A stretch of DNA of 64,000 nt, taken from assembly GCA_963813435.1 (NCBI GenBank), contig CAWEYY010000002.1:666488-730487 (forward strand), in the 5' to 3' direction. The DNA comes from AC-32 sp963813435 (GTDB taxonomy: Bacteria; Actinomycetota; Thermoleophilia; Gaiellales; Gaiellaceae). Made by a program: the position numbers and the translations under genes. The notes beneath the pieces are model-generated. The model searched no databases and was not told the origin of the DNA. It saw nothing but the letters and a program-made list of their open reading frames with translations. Positions 9,244 through 17,526 of this stretch are shown piece by piece (positions within the stretch are counted from its first letter, which is position 1; each line of letters opens with the position of its first letter).

Positions 9244-9286
9244 ACGCAAGATCATCTGGGATGTTCTGATGAGGAGGGTGACGCAC

Positions 9287-9877
9287 GTGACGAAACGCAG
9301 GTCGATGTTTGCGGCGCTCGTCGTAATCGGGATGGCAGCGGCGGGGTTGGCTTTCGCCGTCGCATCGTCAAGGAGTGACAGTTCAACCACGCCCTTCACA
9401 GTCCGGCAAGGAGTCCGGGTCCCGTCTCAGCTCATGACTGATCAGCAACGAAAGGCTCTTACCGTTTCCGGGGCAACCGATCAGCTCTACCTACTCGGCC
9501 AAAATGGTGATCACGGGTACTACCGCGCTGTGGGCGCGGAAGGACACACGTGCTACGCGCTCGGCAGCGACGCCGCGCTCCTCTCACTAGCGTGTCTCCA
9601 CTCCGGGCCGGAGATGCCGACGGCCCTTATCGACATGTCTTGCTGTGGTGTTATCGCTCCGTCTGGTCGCGCTGTCTTCCGGCTCGAGGCCGTGGAGGGC
9701 ATCGCGGCAGACCAGGTTTCAGCCGTCGGGGTCGAGCGGAAGGACGGCTCGCTCGTGACGGTCGCAGTGGCCCATAACTCCTATCGCTTTGCCCCCGACG
9801 CGATTCCAAGCGATCCCGTGGCGATCGTGGCGCTCGATGAGTCAGGTGCTGTAATCCAGAGAAAGACCGTCGGCTAG
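9287..9877 (+). CDS. Secreted protein of unknown function, paralogue of the product at 11141
   Basis: 196 residues from GTG 9287, chosen because AGGAGG (9272-9277) sits 9 bases upstream; the frame opens at 9269. An Arg/Lys-rich N-terminus and hydrophobic core form a signal peptide or anchor. The mature part has a CYALG segment, a second Cys (LLSLACLHSG), a CC pair (DMSCCG) and a repeated beta-like pattern (AADQVSAVGVERKDG). The same layout, with Cys pair then AxDxVxxVE then DDGS near the end, occurs in the protein at 11141-11800. I do not recognise the family. Confidence 0.6.
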   Translation: MTKRRSMFAALVVIGMAAAGLAFAVASSRSDSSTTPFTVRQGVRVPSQLMTDQQRKALTVSGATDQLYLLGQNGDHGYYRAVGAEGHTCYALGSDAALLSLACLHSGPEMPTALIDMSCCGVIAPSGRAVFRLEAVEGIAADQVSAVGVERKDGSLVTVAVAHNSYRFAPDAIPSDPVAIVALDESGAVIQRKTVG

Positions 9878-9901
9878 CTCGCAGAGTTTGCCTTCAGCGG
9901 T

Positions 9902-10107
9902 TGTCGGACACTTCGAATTGTCACGGTCAGCTCGCGCTCCGCGCCTCTACATGACGCTCACCGGGCCTGATCCCGCCACGCTGATCCAGGCCGCGCGCGA
10001 GCTGCGGCCCATCACTCGTTAGCGTCGCGTTACTTTCACGACGGCTCGGACGAGTTCCAAGTGGAAGTCCGCATCGAAGGAGAGCCCCGTGAAGTCAAGA
10101 TCATCTT
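9902..10107 (+). pseudogene. Degenerate duplicate of the 3' end of the 7990-9243 gene
   Basis: This spacer repeats the sequence at about 9072-9257. In the same order both contain CGCCTCTACAT-ACGCTCACC, CTGAT-CAGGCCGCGCGCGA, CGAGTTCC, GTGGAAGT and CGCATCGAA, and both end in AAGATCATCT. The copy encodes RLYMTLTGPDPATLIQAAR before an early stop at 10021, with short indels. The duplicated tail reaches into the start of the next gene, whose GTG at 10089 corresponds to the stop region of the parent. It is a partial tandem duplication, no longer a gene. Confidence 0.7.
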
Positions 10108-10697
10108 CTCTCCGCTGCCGAGCCGCGCTCGCCGCCGCCGGGCTGCTCACGCTGCTGGCTCTGCCGCTCGCGGCCCCCGCGGCGGCTGGGTCAGAGGCTG
10201 CCAGCTCGGGGCTGCCGCCCGCGCCGGCTATCTACCAGCCAGGCGACCAGGTCTGGAGCAACTCGGACAGCGTGCCTCCGCCCGGAGCGACGATTCCGTT
10301 TGTCGCGCCCGACCCGGTCGCGCTCCAGGTCATCCTCTCCCCGATTCGCCCATACCGGCCTGGCGACAAGGTCTGGACGAGCAGTGACCAGGTCCCCGCT
10401 CCGGCCCAGCCAGACGCGAATGGTTGTCAGCGCGTTCCCTCGAGCGGCTACATCGGCTACCACGTATACGCCTCGACCACGTACGAGTACTCGAACTACT
10501 GGTACTGGTCGGGTAGCTCGTCGAACGAGCCCTTTCACTGGTACATCCGGCGCCTCAGCGACGACAAGGCGCTCTATGACGGAAGCTCTCAGGGGGGCGG
10601 CGGCTCCCAGAGCACTACCTCCAACAACTGGCGCTGGCAGGTCCAGAACCTGGGCAGCGATCCACAGGCATGGAACGCTTGTTACGAAACACTCTGA
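10089..10697 (+). CDS. Small secreted protein with two internal repeats
   Basis: 202 residues from GTG 10089 (GGAGAG lies about 8 bases upstream). It has a clear Sec signal peptide (LAAAGLLTLLALPLAAPAAA). Two similar repeats follow, YQPGDQVWSNSDSVPPPG near residue 50 and YRPGDKVWTSSDQVPAPA near 90. The C-terminal part is rich in Tyr, Trp, Ser and Asn (YEYSNYWYWSGSSS), suggesting a cell-surface or extracellular beta-sandwich. The first bases overlap the duplicated segment described at 9902-10107. Function unknown. Confidence 0.6.
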   Translation: MKSRSSSLRCRAALAAAGLLTLLALPLAAPAAAGSEAASSGLPPAPAIYQPGDQVWSNSDSVPPPGATIPFVAPDPVALQVILSPIRPYRPGDKVWTSSDQVPAPAQPDANGCQRVPSSGYIGYHVYASTTYEYSNYWYWSGSSSNEPFHWYIRRLSDDKALYDGSSQGGGGSQSTTSNNWRWQVQNLGSDPQAWNACYETL

Positions 10698-10742
10698 TGC
10701 GCATTGATGACCTGATAACTCCGTCGGACGTTAGGAGGCATC

Positions 10743-11111
10743 ATGCTCAGCTTTTCTAGGTGGTTCTCGCGCACCGCGGTGCTTTGCGCACTTGTTGCTG
10801 TTGCGTTCCTTGTGTTCGTTGCGATCGCATTCGCTTCCGTGACCTTCACTTACGCACAGGGCATCAACGGAGTCGGTGGCCGTTTCAACACCGTCGGTTA
10901 CGCACCTAGAGACTTCAACAAGGTCTGGCACGAGAAGGGTTACCTCTGGGGCTTGTACTACTGCACCCCTCAGATCTGTGATCTCAATGAAGTCACTGGC
11001 ACCGCCAATCCCACGCTCGATAGCCGCAACGCCGGATACGCCATGGCGTTTTGTCACAACCACAACGACAACTCCACGGTCACCTGGACGTGTCAAACGA
11101 CTCACACGTAG
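10743..11111 (+). CDS. Small secreted protein of unknown function
   Basis: 122 residues with AGGAGG just upstream of ATG 10743 and a signal peptide (TAVLCALVAVAFLVFVAIAFA). The mature chain of about 90 residues contains four cysteines (YYCTPQIC, FCHNH, TWTCQT) that could form two disulfides. It belongs to the run of secreted products downstream of the sigma factor. No family recognised. Confidence 0.6.
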   Translation: MLSFSRWFSRTAVLCALVAVAFLVFVAIAFASVTFTYAQGINGVGGRFNTVGYAPRDFNKVWHEKGYLWGLYYCTPQICDLNEVTGTANPTLDSRNAGYAMAFCHNHNDNSTVTWTCQTTHT

Positions 11112-11140
11112 CCGGAGATGTCTAGCGGGAGGAGAGAACT

Positions 11141-11800
11141 GTGACCGCACTGAGGAACCGCCACTTCTGGACAGGACTCGTCGTCGCGGGTGTTCTTGCA
11201 GCCGCCGTCGTAGCATGGGCTTCCTCCGGCCACGGAGCAGGTTCGGCCCCCCAGACGCACGTCTCGCCGATAGCAGCTGCCGATTCGATGGCCGCCTTGA
11301 CCGCGACCGCCACTGTGGCACTACCGGCGCCCCTAACCATCGCCGCTAACGAACTCAACGACACAGGCGGAGCTAACGTCGCCGCGGGAGGGAAGGCCGT
11401 TCCGGAGGCACTAATCCCTGGCGCGGTCGACTCTGGACATGCCCACCAGCTTCTCGCGGGCGTAGGGTCGATGAAGCTCGACGTGTACGCCGCGACTACC
11501 GCGAAGGAGCGCGTCTGCTACCTGGATACGTCCGGTCTTGCCGGATGTGTGGATACCTTCGACGACCAGGCACCGGTCGTCTTCCTGTCCAGGACGCCTA
11601 CCAAGGCGAACGCGTCAGCAGACGGTTATCTGGCCGGTCTTGCTCCTGATCGTGTGACCAGGGTCGAACTCGTCACGGGCGGCAACCGTGAGGAGGGCGT
11701 CCTGAGGAACAACGCCTTCTTCTTCGAACTGCATGGGCCACCCGACAGCTTGATCGTCACGTACGACGACGGCTCAACCCAGGTCATCGACGCGTATTGA
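11141..11800 (+). CDS. Secreted protein of unknown function, paralogue of the product at 9287
   Basis: 219 residues from GTG 11141, preceded by a GGGAGGAG ribosome site. Signal peptide or anchor FWTGLVVAGVLAAAVVAWA. Near residue 125 a CYLDTSGLAGC pair precedes the LAPDRVTRVEL, NNAFFFEL and YDDGS segments. The same order of short motifs occurs in the 9287-9877 product, so the two are probably paralogues with an extracellular beta fold. It converges on ligM four bases away, with no obvious terminator between them. Confidence 0.6.
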   Translation: MTALRNRHFWTGLVVAGVLAAAVVAWASSGHGAGSAPQTHVSPIAAADSMAALTATATVALPAPLTIAANELNDTGGANVAAGGKAVPEALIPGAVDSGHAHQLLAGVGSMKLDVYAATTAKERVCYLDTSGLAGCVDTFDDQAPVVFLSRTPTKANASADGYLAGLAPDRVTRVELVTGGNREEGVLRNNAFFFELHGPPDSLIVTYDDGSTQVIDAY

Positions 11801-11803
11801 GGA

Positions 11804-13207
11804 TTAGGCGACGGCCGCCTTCGTCCTCCAGCCCTCGGCGTAGGTTGTCCGCGCCACCTCGGAGTACGGGCACGGGCTGACGACCGCGCGGATCTCGGCC
11901 TGCACGTGCCGCTCGACGACGGGTTTCGACGACCCGCCGTTCTCCTCGCCCCAGACCAGCACGACCTCGGCGCCGATCTCGGTGTCGACGTCGACCATGG
12001 CCAGCGAGAGCATCGAGCGCTCGTTGTAGCTATACCCGGAGAACGTCGAGAGGCCGATCTGCTCGTCGCCGTGCATCACGCGGTCGTAAGGCCAGGTCGC
12101 GTAGTTGGACAGAGGGAGGTCGATGTACTTGGCCGCGTCGCCCTTCTCGAACATCGTGCCCATCGCGTGGGCGACGTCCTCGCCGTTCCAGGCCAGCGTG
12201 ACCTTCTTGCGACCGGGCGCGTCGGCCATCTTCTCGAGCGCCTCCTTGCCGACGAAGTCGTGGTCGAACTTCACGAACGGCCAGTAGCCCAAGTCGTGCG
12301 GCGTCAGGTAGTAGTCCTCGATCGAGTCCGAGTAGAAGCTGCCGCCGAGCGAGCCCGTTGCCTCGTAGCCATTCGCGGGGAGCCACTCGCGGTATGCCTT
12401 CAGCTCGTCTCCCGTGAAGATCGCCGGCAACGGGCACGGGATCCAGCCCGACTCGAGCGTGTTCGTCGCGTAGACCCTCGCGCCGACCCGCTTGAGGCCG
12501 TGGCTCTCGCCCGACTCGACGAGCGCGGCCTCGACCTCCTCGCCTTCCTCCCACGGCCCGAAGAGCTCGAGCCCGGGGGCGCCGGACATGCCATGGTGCA
12601 GCGCGCGGACCTTGTGCCCGGCGATCGTGATCTCGCCCATGTTGAAGAACTTGATCTCGGGCAGCTTCCCGCCGGTCACGGCCTCCATCACGTCCATCGC
12701 GGTCGGGCCCTGGACCTGGAAGCGGTAGAGCCTCCGCCGGCCGGTCGGGTTGACGGCCGTCCGCTCGTCGCGCTCGACCTCGACGTCGTAGTCGCCCGTT
12801 TCGGCGTGGTACTGCACCCAGTTGTGGGCGGAGGGGCGACCCACCAGGCTGATGCTGTTCTCGTCGAGGAAAAAGAGGATCCCGTCGCCGATCACGTAGC
12901 CGTCGGGGTTGCAGGCCACGAATTGCTTGGCCTTGTTGACGGCGAAGTTGTCGAACGTGTTGACGCCGAGAGCGGAGAGCAGCTTGAGGACGTCGGGTCC
13001 CTTGATGTAGAGGTCGGTCATGTGGTGCGACTGGTTGAAGAGCGCGCACCCGTCCCGCCAGGCGACCTGCTCGTCCCGCCAGTTCGAGAACTCCGCCGGG
13101 ACCGCCGGGTAGACGTATGGCCCGATCTGCGAATGGCGGGCCAGGTCGACCGGGTTGCCGACAGCCTGCAGCAACTCCTCGAGGTTTCCGTAGCTCGTCC
13201 CCTGCAT
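11804..13207 (-). CDS. ligM: Tetrahydrofolate-dependent aromatic O-demethylase, LigM/DesA family
   Basis: 467 residues, the same size as Sphingobium LigM and DesA, which move the methyl group of vanillate, 3-O-methylgallate or syringate to tetrahydrofolate. From memory of that family, the opening is strikingly similar: QIGPYVYPAVPAEFSNWRDEQVAW, FNQSHHMTDLYIKG, NKAKQFVACNPDGYVIGDGI and WVQYHAETG. The GcvT-like fold continues with FGPWEEG and VGKEALEK. It is divergent from the hydratase-lyase gene with a 57-base gap. Together they suggest ferulate to vanillin to vanillate to protocatechuate. Vanillate versus syringate preference cannot be told. Confidence 0.88.
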   Translation of the reverse strand: MQGTSYGNLEELLQAVGNPVDLARHSQIGPYVYPAVPAEFSNWRDEQVAWRDGCALFNQSHHMTDLYIKGPDVLKLLSALGVNTFDNFAVNKAKQFVACNPDGYVIGDGILFFLDENSISLVGRPSAHNWVQYHAETGDYDVEVERDERTAVNPTGRRRLYRFQVQGPTAMDVMEAVTGGKLPEIKFFNMGEITIAGHKVRALHHGMSGAPGLELFGPWEEGEEVEAALVESGESHGLKRVGARVYATNTLESGWIPCPLPAIFTGDELKAYREWLPANGYEATGSLGGSFYSDSIEDYYLTPHDLGYWPFVKFDHDFVGKEALEKMADAPGRKKVTLAWNGEDVAHAMGTMFEKGDAAKYIDLPLSNYATWPYDRVMHGDEQIGLSTFSGYSYNERSMLSLAMVDVDTEIGAEVVLVWGEENGGSSKPVVERHVQAEIRAVVSPCPYSEVARTTYAEGWRTKAAVA

Positions 13208-13233
13208 GGCTCTCCCTCCGTGACAGGACTCGT

Positions 13234-13257
13234 GCCGCGACGCGGCCAGTCTAATCT
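13234..13257 (+). promoter_or_regulatory. Probable promoter/operator of the hydratase-lyase gene
   Basis: GCCGCGACGCGGC (13234-13246) is a perfect palindrome with a one-base centre. It is followed by a -10-like TAATCT at 13252-13257, only 7 bases before the GTG at 13265. If that -10 is used, the transcript would be leaderless or nearly so. The palindrome would sit in the spacer, a repressing position. No clear -35 is seen. Confidence 0.4.
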
Positions 13258-13264
13258 ACGGCTC

Positions 13265-14092
13265 GTGGCGTCCAACTACGAGAACGTGGCCGTCGAGCTC
13301 GACGACGGGATCGCCTGGGTCACGCTCGACCGGCCCGAGAAACGCAACGCGATGAACCCGGCCCTGAACGCCGAGATGGTCGAGGTTCTGCTCGAGCTCG
13401 ACGCAAACGACGACTGTGGCGTCCTCGTGCTCACGGGCGCGGGCGACTCGTTCTCGGCGGGGATGGACCTGAAGGAGTACTTCCGCGAGGTCGACGAGCA
13501 GCCCGAGCACGTTCAGCGGCGCGTCCGCCGCGACTCGAACTACTGGCAGTGGCGGCTGCTGCGCACGTACCCGAAGGCGACGATCGCGATGGTGAACGGC
13601 TGGTGCTTCGGCGGCGCGTTCACGCCGCTCTGTGCCTGCGATCTCGCCGTCGCCGCGGACGAGGCGACGTTCGGCCTCTCGGAGATCAACTGGGGGATCC
13701 CACCCGGAAGCCTCGTCAGCCGCGGCCTGGGAGAGACCGTGGGAGGGCGCCAGGCGCTGCTCTACATCATGACCGGGCGCACGTTCGACGGCCGCAAGGC
13801 CGCCGAGATGGGCCTGGTCAACTGGAGCGTCCCGCTCGAGCGCCTGCGCGGCGAGGTCGAGTCACTCGCGCGCGAGCTGCTGGAGAAGAACCCGGTCGTG
13901 CTCCGGGCGGCGAAGCTCGGGTTCAAGCACGCGCAGACGATGAGCTGGGACACCGCCGAGGACTACCTCTACGCCAAGCTCGAGCAGTCGCAGTTCCTCG
14001 ACTCCGAGCGCGGCCGCGAGCAGGGGCTCTCGCAGTTCCTCGATGACAAGTCGATCCGCCCGGGGCTCGAAACGTACAAGCGCGGCGGCTGA
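13265..14092 (+). CDS. Hydroxycinnamoyl-CoA hydratase-lyase (feruloyl-CoA to vanillin)
   Basis: 275-residue crotonase-fold enzyme from GTG 13265. Text is very close to my recollection of Pseudomonas HCHL/Ech: RPEKRNAM, LTGAGDSFSAGMDLKEYFRE, MVNGWCFGGAF, ATFGLSEINWGIPPG, EDYLYAKL and QFLDDKSIRPGL. Glu140 and Tyr236 fall where Glu143 and Tyr239 of the P. fluorescens enzyme lie. It hydrates and cleaves feruloyl-, caffeoyl- or coumaroyl-CoA to the benzaldehyde plus acetyl-CoA. The partner CoA ligase is not in the window. Confidence 0.93.
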   Translation: MASNYENVAVELDDGIAWVTLDRPEKRNAMNPALNAEMVEVLLELDANDDCGVLVLTGAGDSFSAGMDLKEYFREVDEQPEHVQRRVRRDSNYWQWRLLRTYPKATIAMVNGWCFGGAFTPLCACDLAVAADEATFGLSEINWGIPPGSLVSRGLGETVGGRQALLYIMTGRTFDGRKAAEMGLVNWSVPLERLRGEVESLARELLEKNPVVLRAAKLGFKHAQTMSWDTAEDYLYAKLEQSQFLDSERGREQGLSQFLDDKSIRPGLETYKRGG

Positions 14093-14151
14093 GCGCAGAG
14101 TATGCGTGCTGCCACCTTCGCCGCCGCCTGACGCCTGTCGCCGAACCTCCA

Positions 14152-14168
14152 AGTAACAGACTGTTACT
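14152..14168. promoter_or_regulatory. Perfect 17-bp AT-rich palindrome, TetR-operator-like
   Basis: AGTAACAGACTGTTACT is two 8-base arms around one A. It stands out in GC-rich DNA. It lies between two convergent gene ends (14092 and 14192), so an ordinary operator role is not obvious. There is no T-tract, so it is not a typical terminator. The shape resembles TetR-family binding sites. Confidence 0.45.
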
Positions 14169-14191
14169 AAGTGGGCTTGGTTGTTGCGTGC

Positions 14192-14605
14192 TCAGAACGT
14201 GTCGGGGTGAAGGCGCTCGGCGAACACCTTCAGCACGGCGCTGGGAAGCGCAGGGTTCTCCTTCGCAAGCCGCCAGAACTCGCGGTCGGTCAGGACGAGG
14301 AGCGCGCTGGGCTCTGAGGCCGTGACGGTCGCAGTCCGCGGGGCGCCGGTGATCAGCGCGATCTCGCCGAAGAAGTCGCCTGCCCCCAAGGCCGCGACCT
14401 GCTCGCCGTCCTTCGTCACCGCCACGGAACCCGAGGCGATCGCGACGAGCTCGTTCGTGCTCTTGCCCTGCGTGACGAGCTCCATCCCGGCAGGCACGTC
14501 GATCAGGTCGGCCGAGCTCGCGATCGCCTCCAGCTCGTCGCCGCTGCACTCGGAGAAGAGCGGGACCGACTGGATCAGCTCGTACTTCTCGTCGCCACGC
14601 GGCAT
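14192..14605 (-). CDS. Stand-alone cyclic nucleotide-binding domain protein
   Basis: 137 residues, a single CRP-type cNMP-binding domain with no HTH or membrane part. The phosphate-binding cassette reads FFGEIALITGAPRTATVTA (about residues 78-96), which keeps the Gly-Glu and Arg expected for cAMP/cGMP contact. The N-terminal helix IQSVPLFSECSGDELEAIA is typical. Such proteins may act as sensors or partners of other enzymes. No target is indicated, though aromatic-catabolism genes lie on both sides. Confidence 0.82.
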   Translation of the reverse strand: MPRGDEKYELIQSVPLFSECSGDELEAIASSADLIDVPAGMELVTQGKSTNELVAIASGSVAVTKDGEQVAALGAGDFFGEIALITGAPRTATVTASEPSALLVLTDREFWRLAKENPALPSAVLKVFAERLHPDTF

Positions 14606-14685
14606 CGGGCGATCTTAAACGGCCACGTCGGCAAAGCCGACATGGCCTCTCATGGTCGGCGTCGCAAGCGAACGCCTTAGACGGC

Positions 14686-15882
14686 TTACTCCAACGAGCC
14701 GATGTCGGCTGCGTCGTGGCCGTAGACCCACGCGACCGCCTTCAGCGACCAGTCCGTCGAGCCGCTCGCCATCTGCTCGTCGCGCTCCTGCTGCTCGGGC
14801 CCGTCGGGTAGGTGGAAGCGGATCTTGTTCGCGGCGGAGAGCCCCTGGATCTTCGAGGCGCGCGGGCGGCGGAGCCTCTCGTAGGTCCGCAACGCCTCCG
14901 GGATGTCGTCACGCTCGCGCAGCAGGCACGCGGTCAGCGTGGCTCCGTCTTCGACCGCCTGCGCCGCGCCCTGGGCCATGAACGGCAGCATCGGGTGACA
15001 GGCGTCGCCGAGCAGCGTGACGCGGCCGGCCGACCAGCGCTCGAGCGGCGCGCGGTCGAACAGCGCCCAGACGAACGTCCGGTCGACCGAGCCAAGAATC
15101 GTCCGCACCTGCGGATGCCAGCCCTCGTACTCCGCGAGCGCGGCGGCGAGGTCGCCCTGGTCGGTCCACGACTCGCGCGTCCAGCTGTCCTGCTCGACGA
15201 CGGCGACGAAGTTGACCAGACGCTCGGCCTGGACGTAGTAGTGGACGAAGTGCCTTCCGGGGCCCATCCAGACCTGCGCGGTGACCTCGAGCTCGAGGTC
15301 GGCGAGTCGCTCCGACGGGACCAGGCCCCGGTAGGCGGCGCAGCCGGTGAAGCGCGCGTCCTGCGGGCCGAACAGGATCTCCCGCACGGCCGAGTGGATC
15401 CCGTCGGCCCCGACCAGCACGTCGGCGGTCACCGGGTCGGCTTGCTCGAACCGGGCCTCGACCCGGTCGCCGTGGTCGCGCAGGCCGACGAGCCGGTGCC
15501 CGACATGCACGCGGTCCGCCGGAAGCGCCCGCAGGAGCGTCGCGAGCAGGTCGGCGCGGTGCATCTGGTACTGCGGGAAGCCGAACGCCTCGACGACCGC
15601 GTCACCGAGCGGCGCGCGGACGAGGGTTCGGCCGTCCTGCCAACGGCGCTGGTGCCACGCGAGCGGCCGCACGCCCATCTCGGCCAGGTCGTCCGCGAGG
15701 CCCAGGCCGTGGAGGATGCGTGACGCGTTCGGGCTGACCTGGATCCCGGCGCCGACCTCGCTGACCGTGCTGGCCTGCTCGTACACGTGCACATCGAAGC
15801 CGGCGCGGTGGAGCGACAGCGCCGCCGTCAGGCCACCGATCCCGGCACCCACGATCGCAACGGAAACGTCGTGCTGCGTCAC
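14686..15882 (-). CDS. FAD-dependent monooxygenase, salicylate/3-hydroxybenzoate hydroxylase-like
   Basis: 398 residues from GTG 15882; the longer open frame to 17538 is antisense to the oxidase gene. Group A flavoprotein hydroxylase motifs are present: dinucleotide fold VAIVGAGIGGLTAALSL at 8-24, the DG motif VLVGADGIHSAVR and the GD motif LLGDACHPMLPFMAQGAAQA. Size and motifs fit NADH-dependent hydroxylases such as NahG or 3-hydroxybenzoate 6-hydroxylase. It is divergent from the vanillyl-alcohol-oxidase-like gene with a 60-base gap. The ring substrate is not determinable. Confidence 0.85.
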   Translation of the reverse strand: MTQHDVSVAIVGAGIGGLTAALSLHRAGFDVHVYEQASTVSEVGAGIQVSPNASRILHGLGLADDLAEMGVRPLAWHQRRWQDGRTLVRAPLGDAVVEAFGFPQYQMHRADLLATLLRALPADRVHVGHRLVGLRDHGDRVEARFEQADPVTADVLVGADGIHSAVREILFGPQDARFTGCAAYRGLVPSERLADLELEVTAQVWMGPGRHFVHYYVQAERLVNFVAVVEQDSWTRESWTDQGDLAAALAEYEGWHPQVRTILGSVDRTFVWALFDRAPLERWSAGRVTLLGDACHPMLPFMAQGAAQAVEDGATLTACLLRERDDIPEALRTYERLRRPRASKIQGLSAANKIRFHLPDGPEQQERDEQMASGSTDWSLKAVAWVYGHDAADIGSLE

Positions 15883-15942
15883 CGGGCGCGAACTGTAGGC
15901 CGTATGCTCGCGCCACCGCTCGATGAAGCTGGAGGTGATCGC

Positions 15943-17526
15943 GTGACCGTTACCCTTCCGCCCGATCTGTCCGAGCAAGCGCTCTCCCGCGCGCTCGACG
16001 AGTTCGTCGCCGCCGTCGGCTCGGAGCACGTTCTGACCTCCGAGGCGGATCTGCTCGAGTTCCGCGATCCGTTCTGGTACCGCGGCTGGGACGACTACGA
16101 GGCCTCGGCCGTCGTCCAGCCCGAGACCGTCGAGGAGGTCCAGGAGATCGTCCGGATCGCCAACGAGCACAAGGTGCCGATCTGGGTCTCGGGTGTCGGC
16201 AAGAACAACGGCTACGGCGGCTCCTCGCCGAGGGTGCGCGGCTCGGTCGTCGTCAACCTCCGCCGGATGAATCGCGTGCTGGAGATCAACGAGGAATCGG
16301 CCTACGCGGTCATCGAGCCCGGGGTCCGCTGGTTCGACCTCCACGACGCGATTCAGGCGGGCGGCCGCAAGCTGATGCTCTCCGTCCCCGACCTCGGCTG
16401 GGGCAGTGTCGTCGGGAACACGCTCGACCACGGGATCACCTACCTGCCGTACGGCATCGACCAGGGAATGCAGTGCGGGATGGAGGTCGTGCTGCCCGAC
16501 GGCGAGCTCATGCGCACAGGCGGCGGCGGGATCCCGAACGGCAAGGCCGCGTACGTCTACAAGCGCGGGCTCGGGCCGACTCCCGACCAGCTCTTCATGC
16601 AGTCGAACTACGGGATCGTCACGAAGATGGGCGTCTGGCTCCTGCCGACGCCGGAGTGCTTCATGCCGTGCTGGCTGAAGGTCTGGAAAGAAAGCGACCT
16701 CCCGGCCGTCGTCGACACCCTCCGCGAGTTGATGCTCGACGAGACGATCCGGATGGTCCCGCAGATCCTGAACACGCTCCTGCTCGGCGCCGTCTTCTCG
16801 AGCCGCTCCCAGTGGTACGACGGCGACGAGCCGCTCCCGGAAGAGGTGATCGACAGGGTCGCCAAGGAGCTCGACATCGGCCGCTGGATCATGCGCTTCA
16901 CGCTTCTCGGCGACGAGGAGGTCGTCGACCACAAGTTCAAGAAGGTCAAGGCGGCGTTCGAGAAGATCCAGGGCGCCGAGGTCACCGGCACGAAGTACGG
17001 CGGGGACGAGCTCGAGACGATCGAGCATCCGGTCGAGCGCGTGCAGGCGGGGCTCCCGAACCTCGACATGAACGCGCAGACCGCCTGGTACGGAGGCGAG
17101 AACGGCGGCCACGTCGGCTTCTCCCCCGTCGCGCCGCTCACGGGCAAAGATGCGGTCGAGCTCTGCGGGCTGCTCCGCAACGGGATCGAGCAGAAGGCGA
17201 ACCTCGACTACATGGTCGCGCTGATCGCGATCAACCCGCGGAGCTTCGTCCACATCACCCTGGTCATCTTCGACACGACGAACGAAGCGCAGACGCGCAG
17301 CGCCTACGACGCCTGCAAGGTGCTCGTGCAGGAGGCGGGCGCGGCCGGGTACGGCGAGTACCGGGCCCACCTCGACTTCATGGACCTCGCCGCGGAGCAG
17401 TACAGCTTCAACGGCCACGCGTACCGGCGGTTCACGGAGACGATCAAGGACGCGCTCGACCCGAACGGCATCCTGATGCCCGGGAGGCACGGCATCTGGC
17501 CGAAGTCGATGCGGCCCGAGCGCTGA
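15943..17526 (+). CDS. Vanillyl-alcohol oxidase / eugenol oxidase family flavoenzyme
   Basis: 527 residues from GTG 15943, chosen because GGAGG lies 8 bases upstream and because VTVTLPPDLSEQAL lines up with the start of Rhodococcus eugenol oxidase (526 residues) as I recall it. FAD-binding PP-loop GKNNGYGGSSPR, PDLGWGSVVGNTLDHG, SNYGIVTKMG, NGGHVGFSP and C-terminal DPNGILMPGRHGIWP are family hallmarks. The His in FVHITLVIFD may be the covalent flavin site (inference). It oxidises para-substituted phenols such as vanillyl alcohol, eugenol or 4-cresol. Oxidase versus dehydrogenase cannot be told. Confidence 0.88.
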   Translation: MTVTLPPDLSEQALSRALDEFVAAVGSEHVLTSEADLLEFRDPFWYRGWDDYEASAVVQPETVEEVQEIVRIANEHKVPIWVSGVGKNNGYGGSSPRVRGSVVVNLRRMNRVLEINEESAYAVIEPGVRWFDLHDAIQAGGRKLMLSVPDLGWGSVVGNTLDHGITYLPYGIDQGMQCGMEVVLPDGELMRTGGGGIPNGKAAYVYKRGLGPTPDQLFMQSNYGIVTKMGVWLLPTPECFMPCWLKVWKESDLPAVVDTLRELMLDETIRMVPQILNTLLLGAVFSSRSQWYDGDEPLPEEVIDRVAKELDIGRWIMRFTLLGDEEVVDHKFKKVKAAFEKIQGAEVTGTKYGGDELETIEHPVERVQAGLPNLDMNAQTAWYGGENGGHVGFSPVAPLTGKDAVELCGLLRNGIEQKANLDYMVALIAINPRSFVHITLVIFDTTNEAQTRSAYDACKVLVQEAGAAGYGEYRAHLDFMDLAAEQYSFNGHAYRRFTETIKDALDPNGILMPGRHGIWPKSMRPER

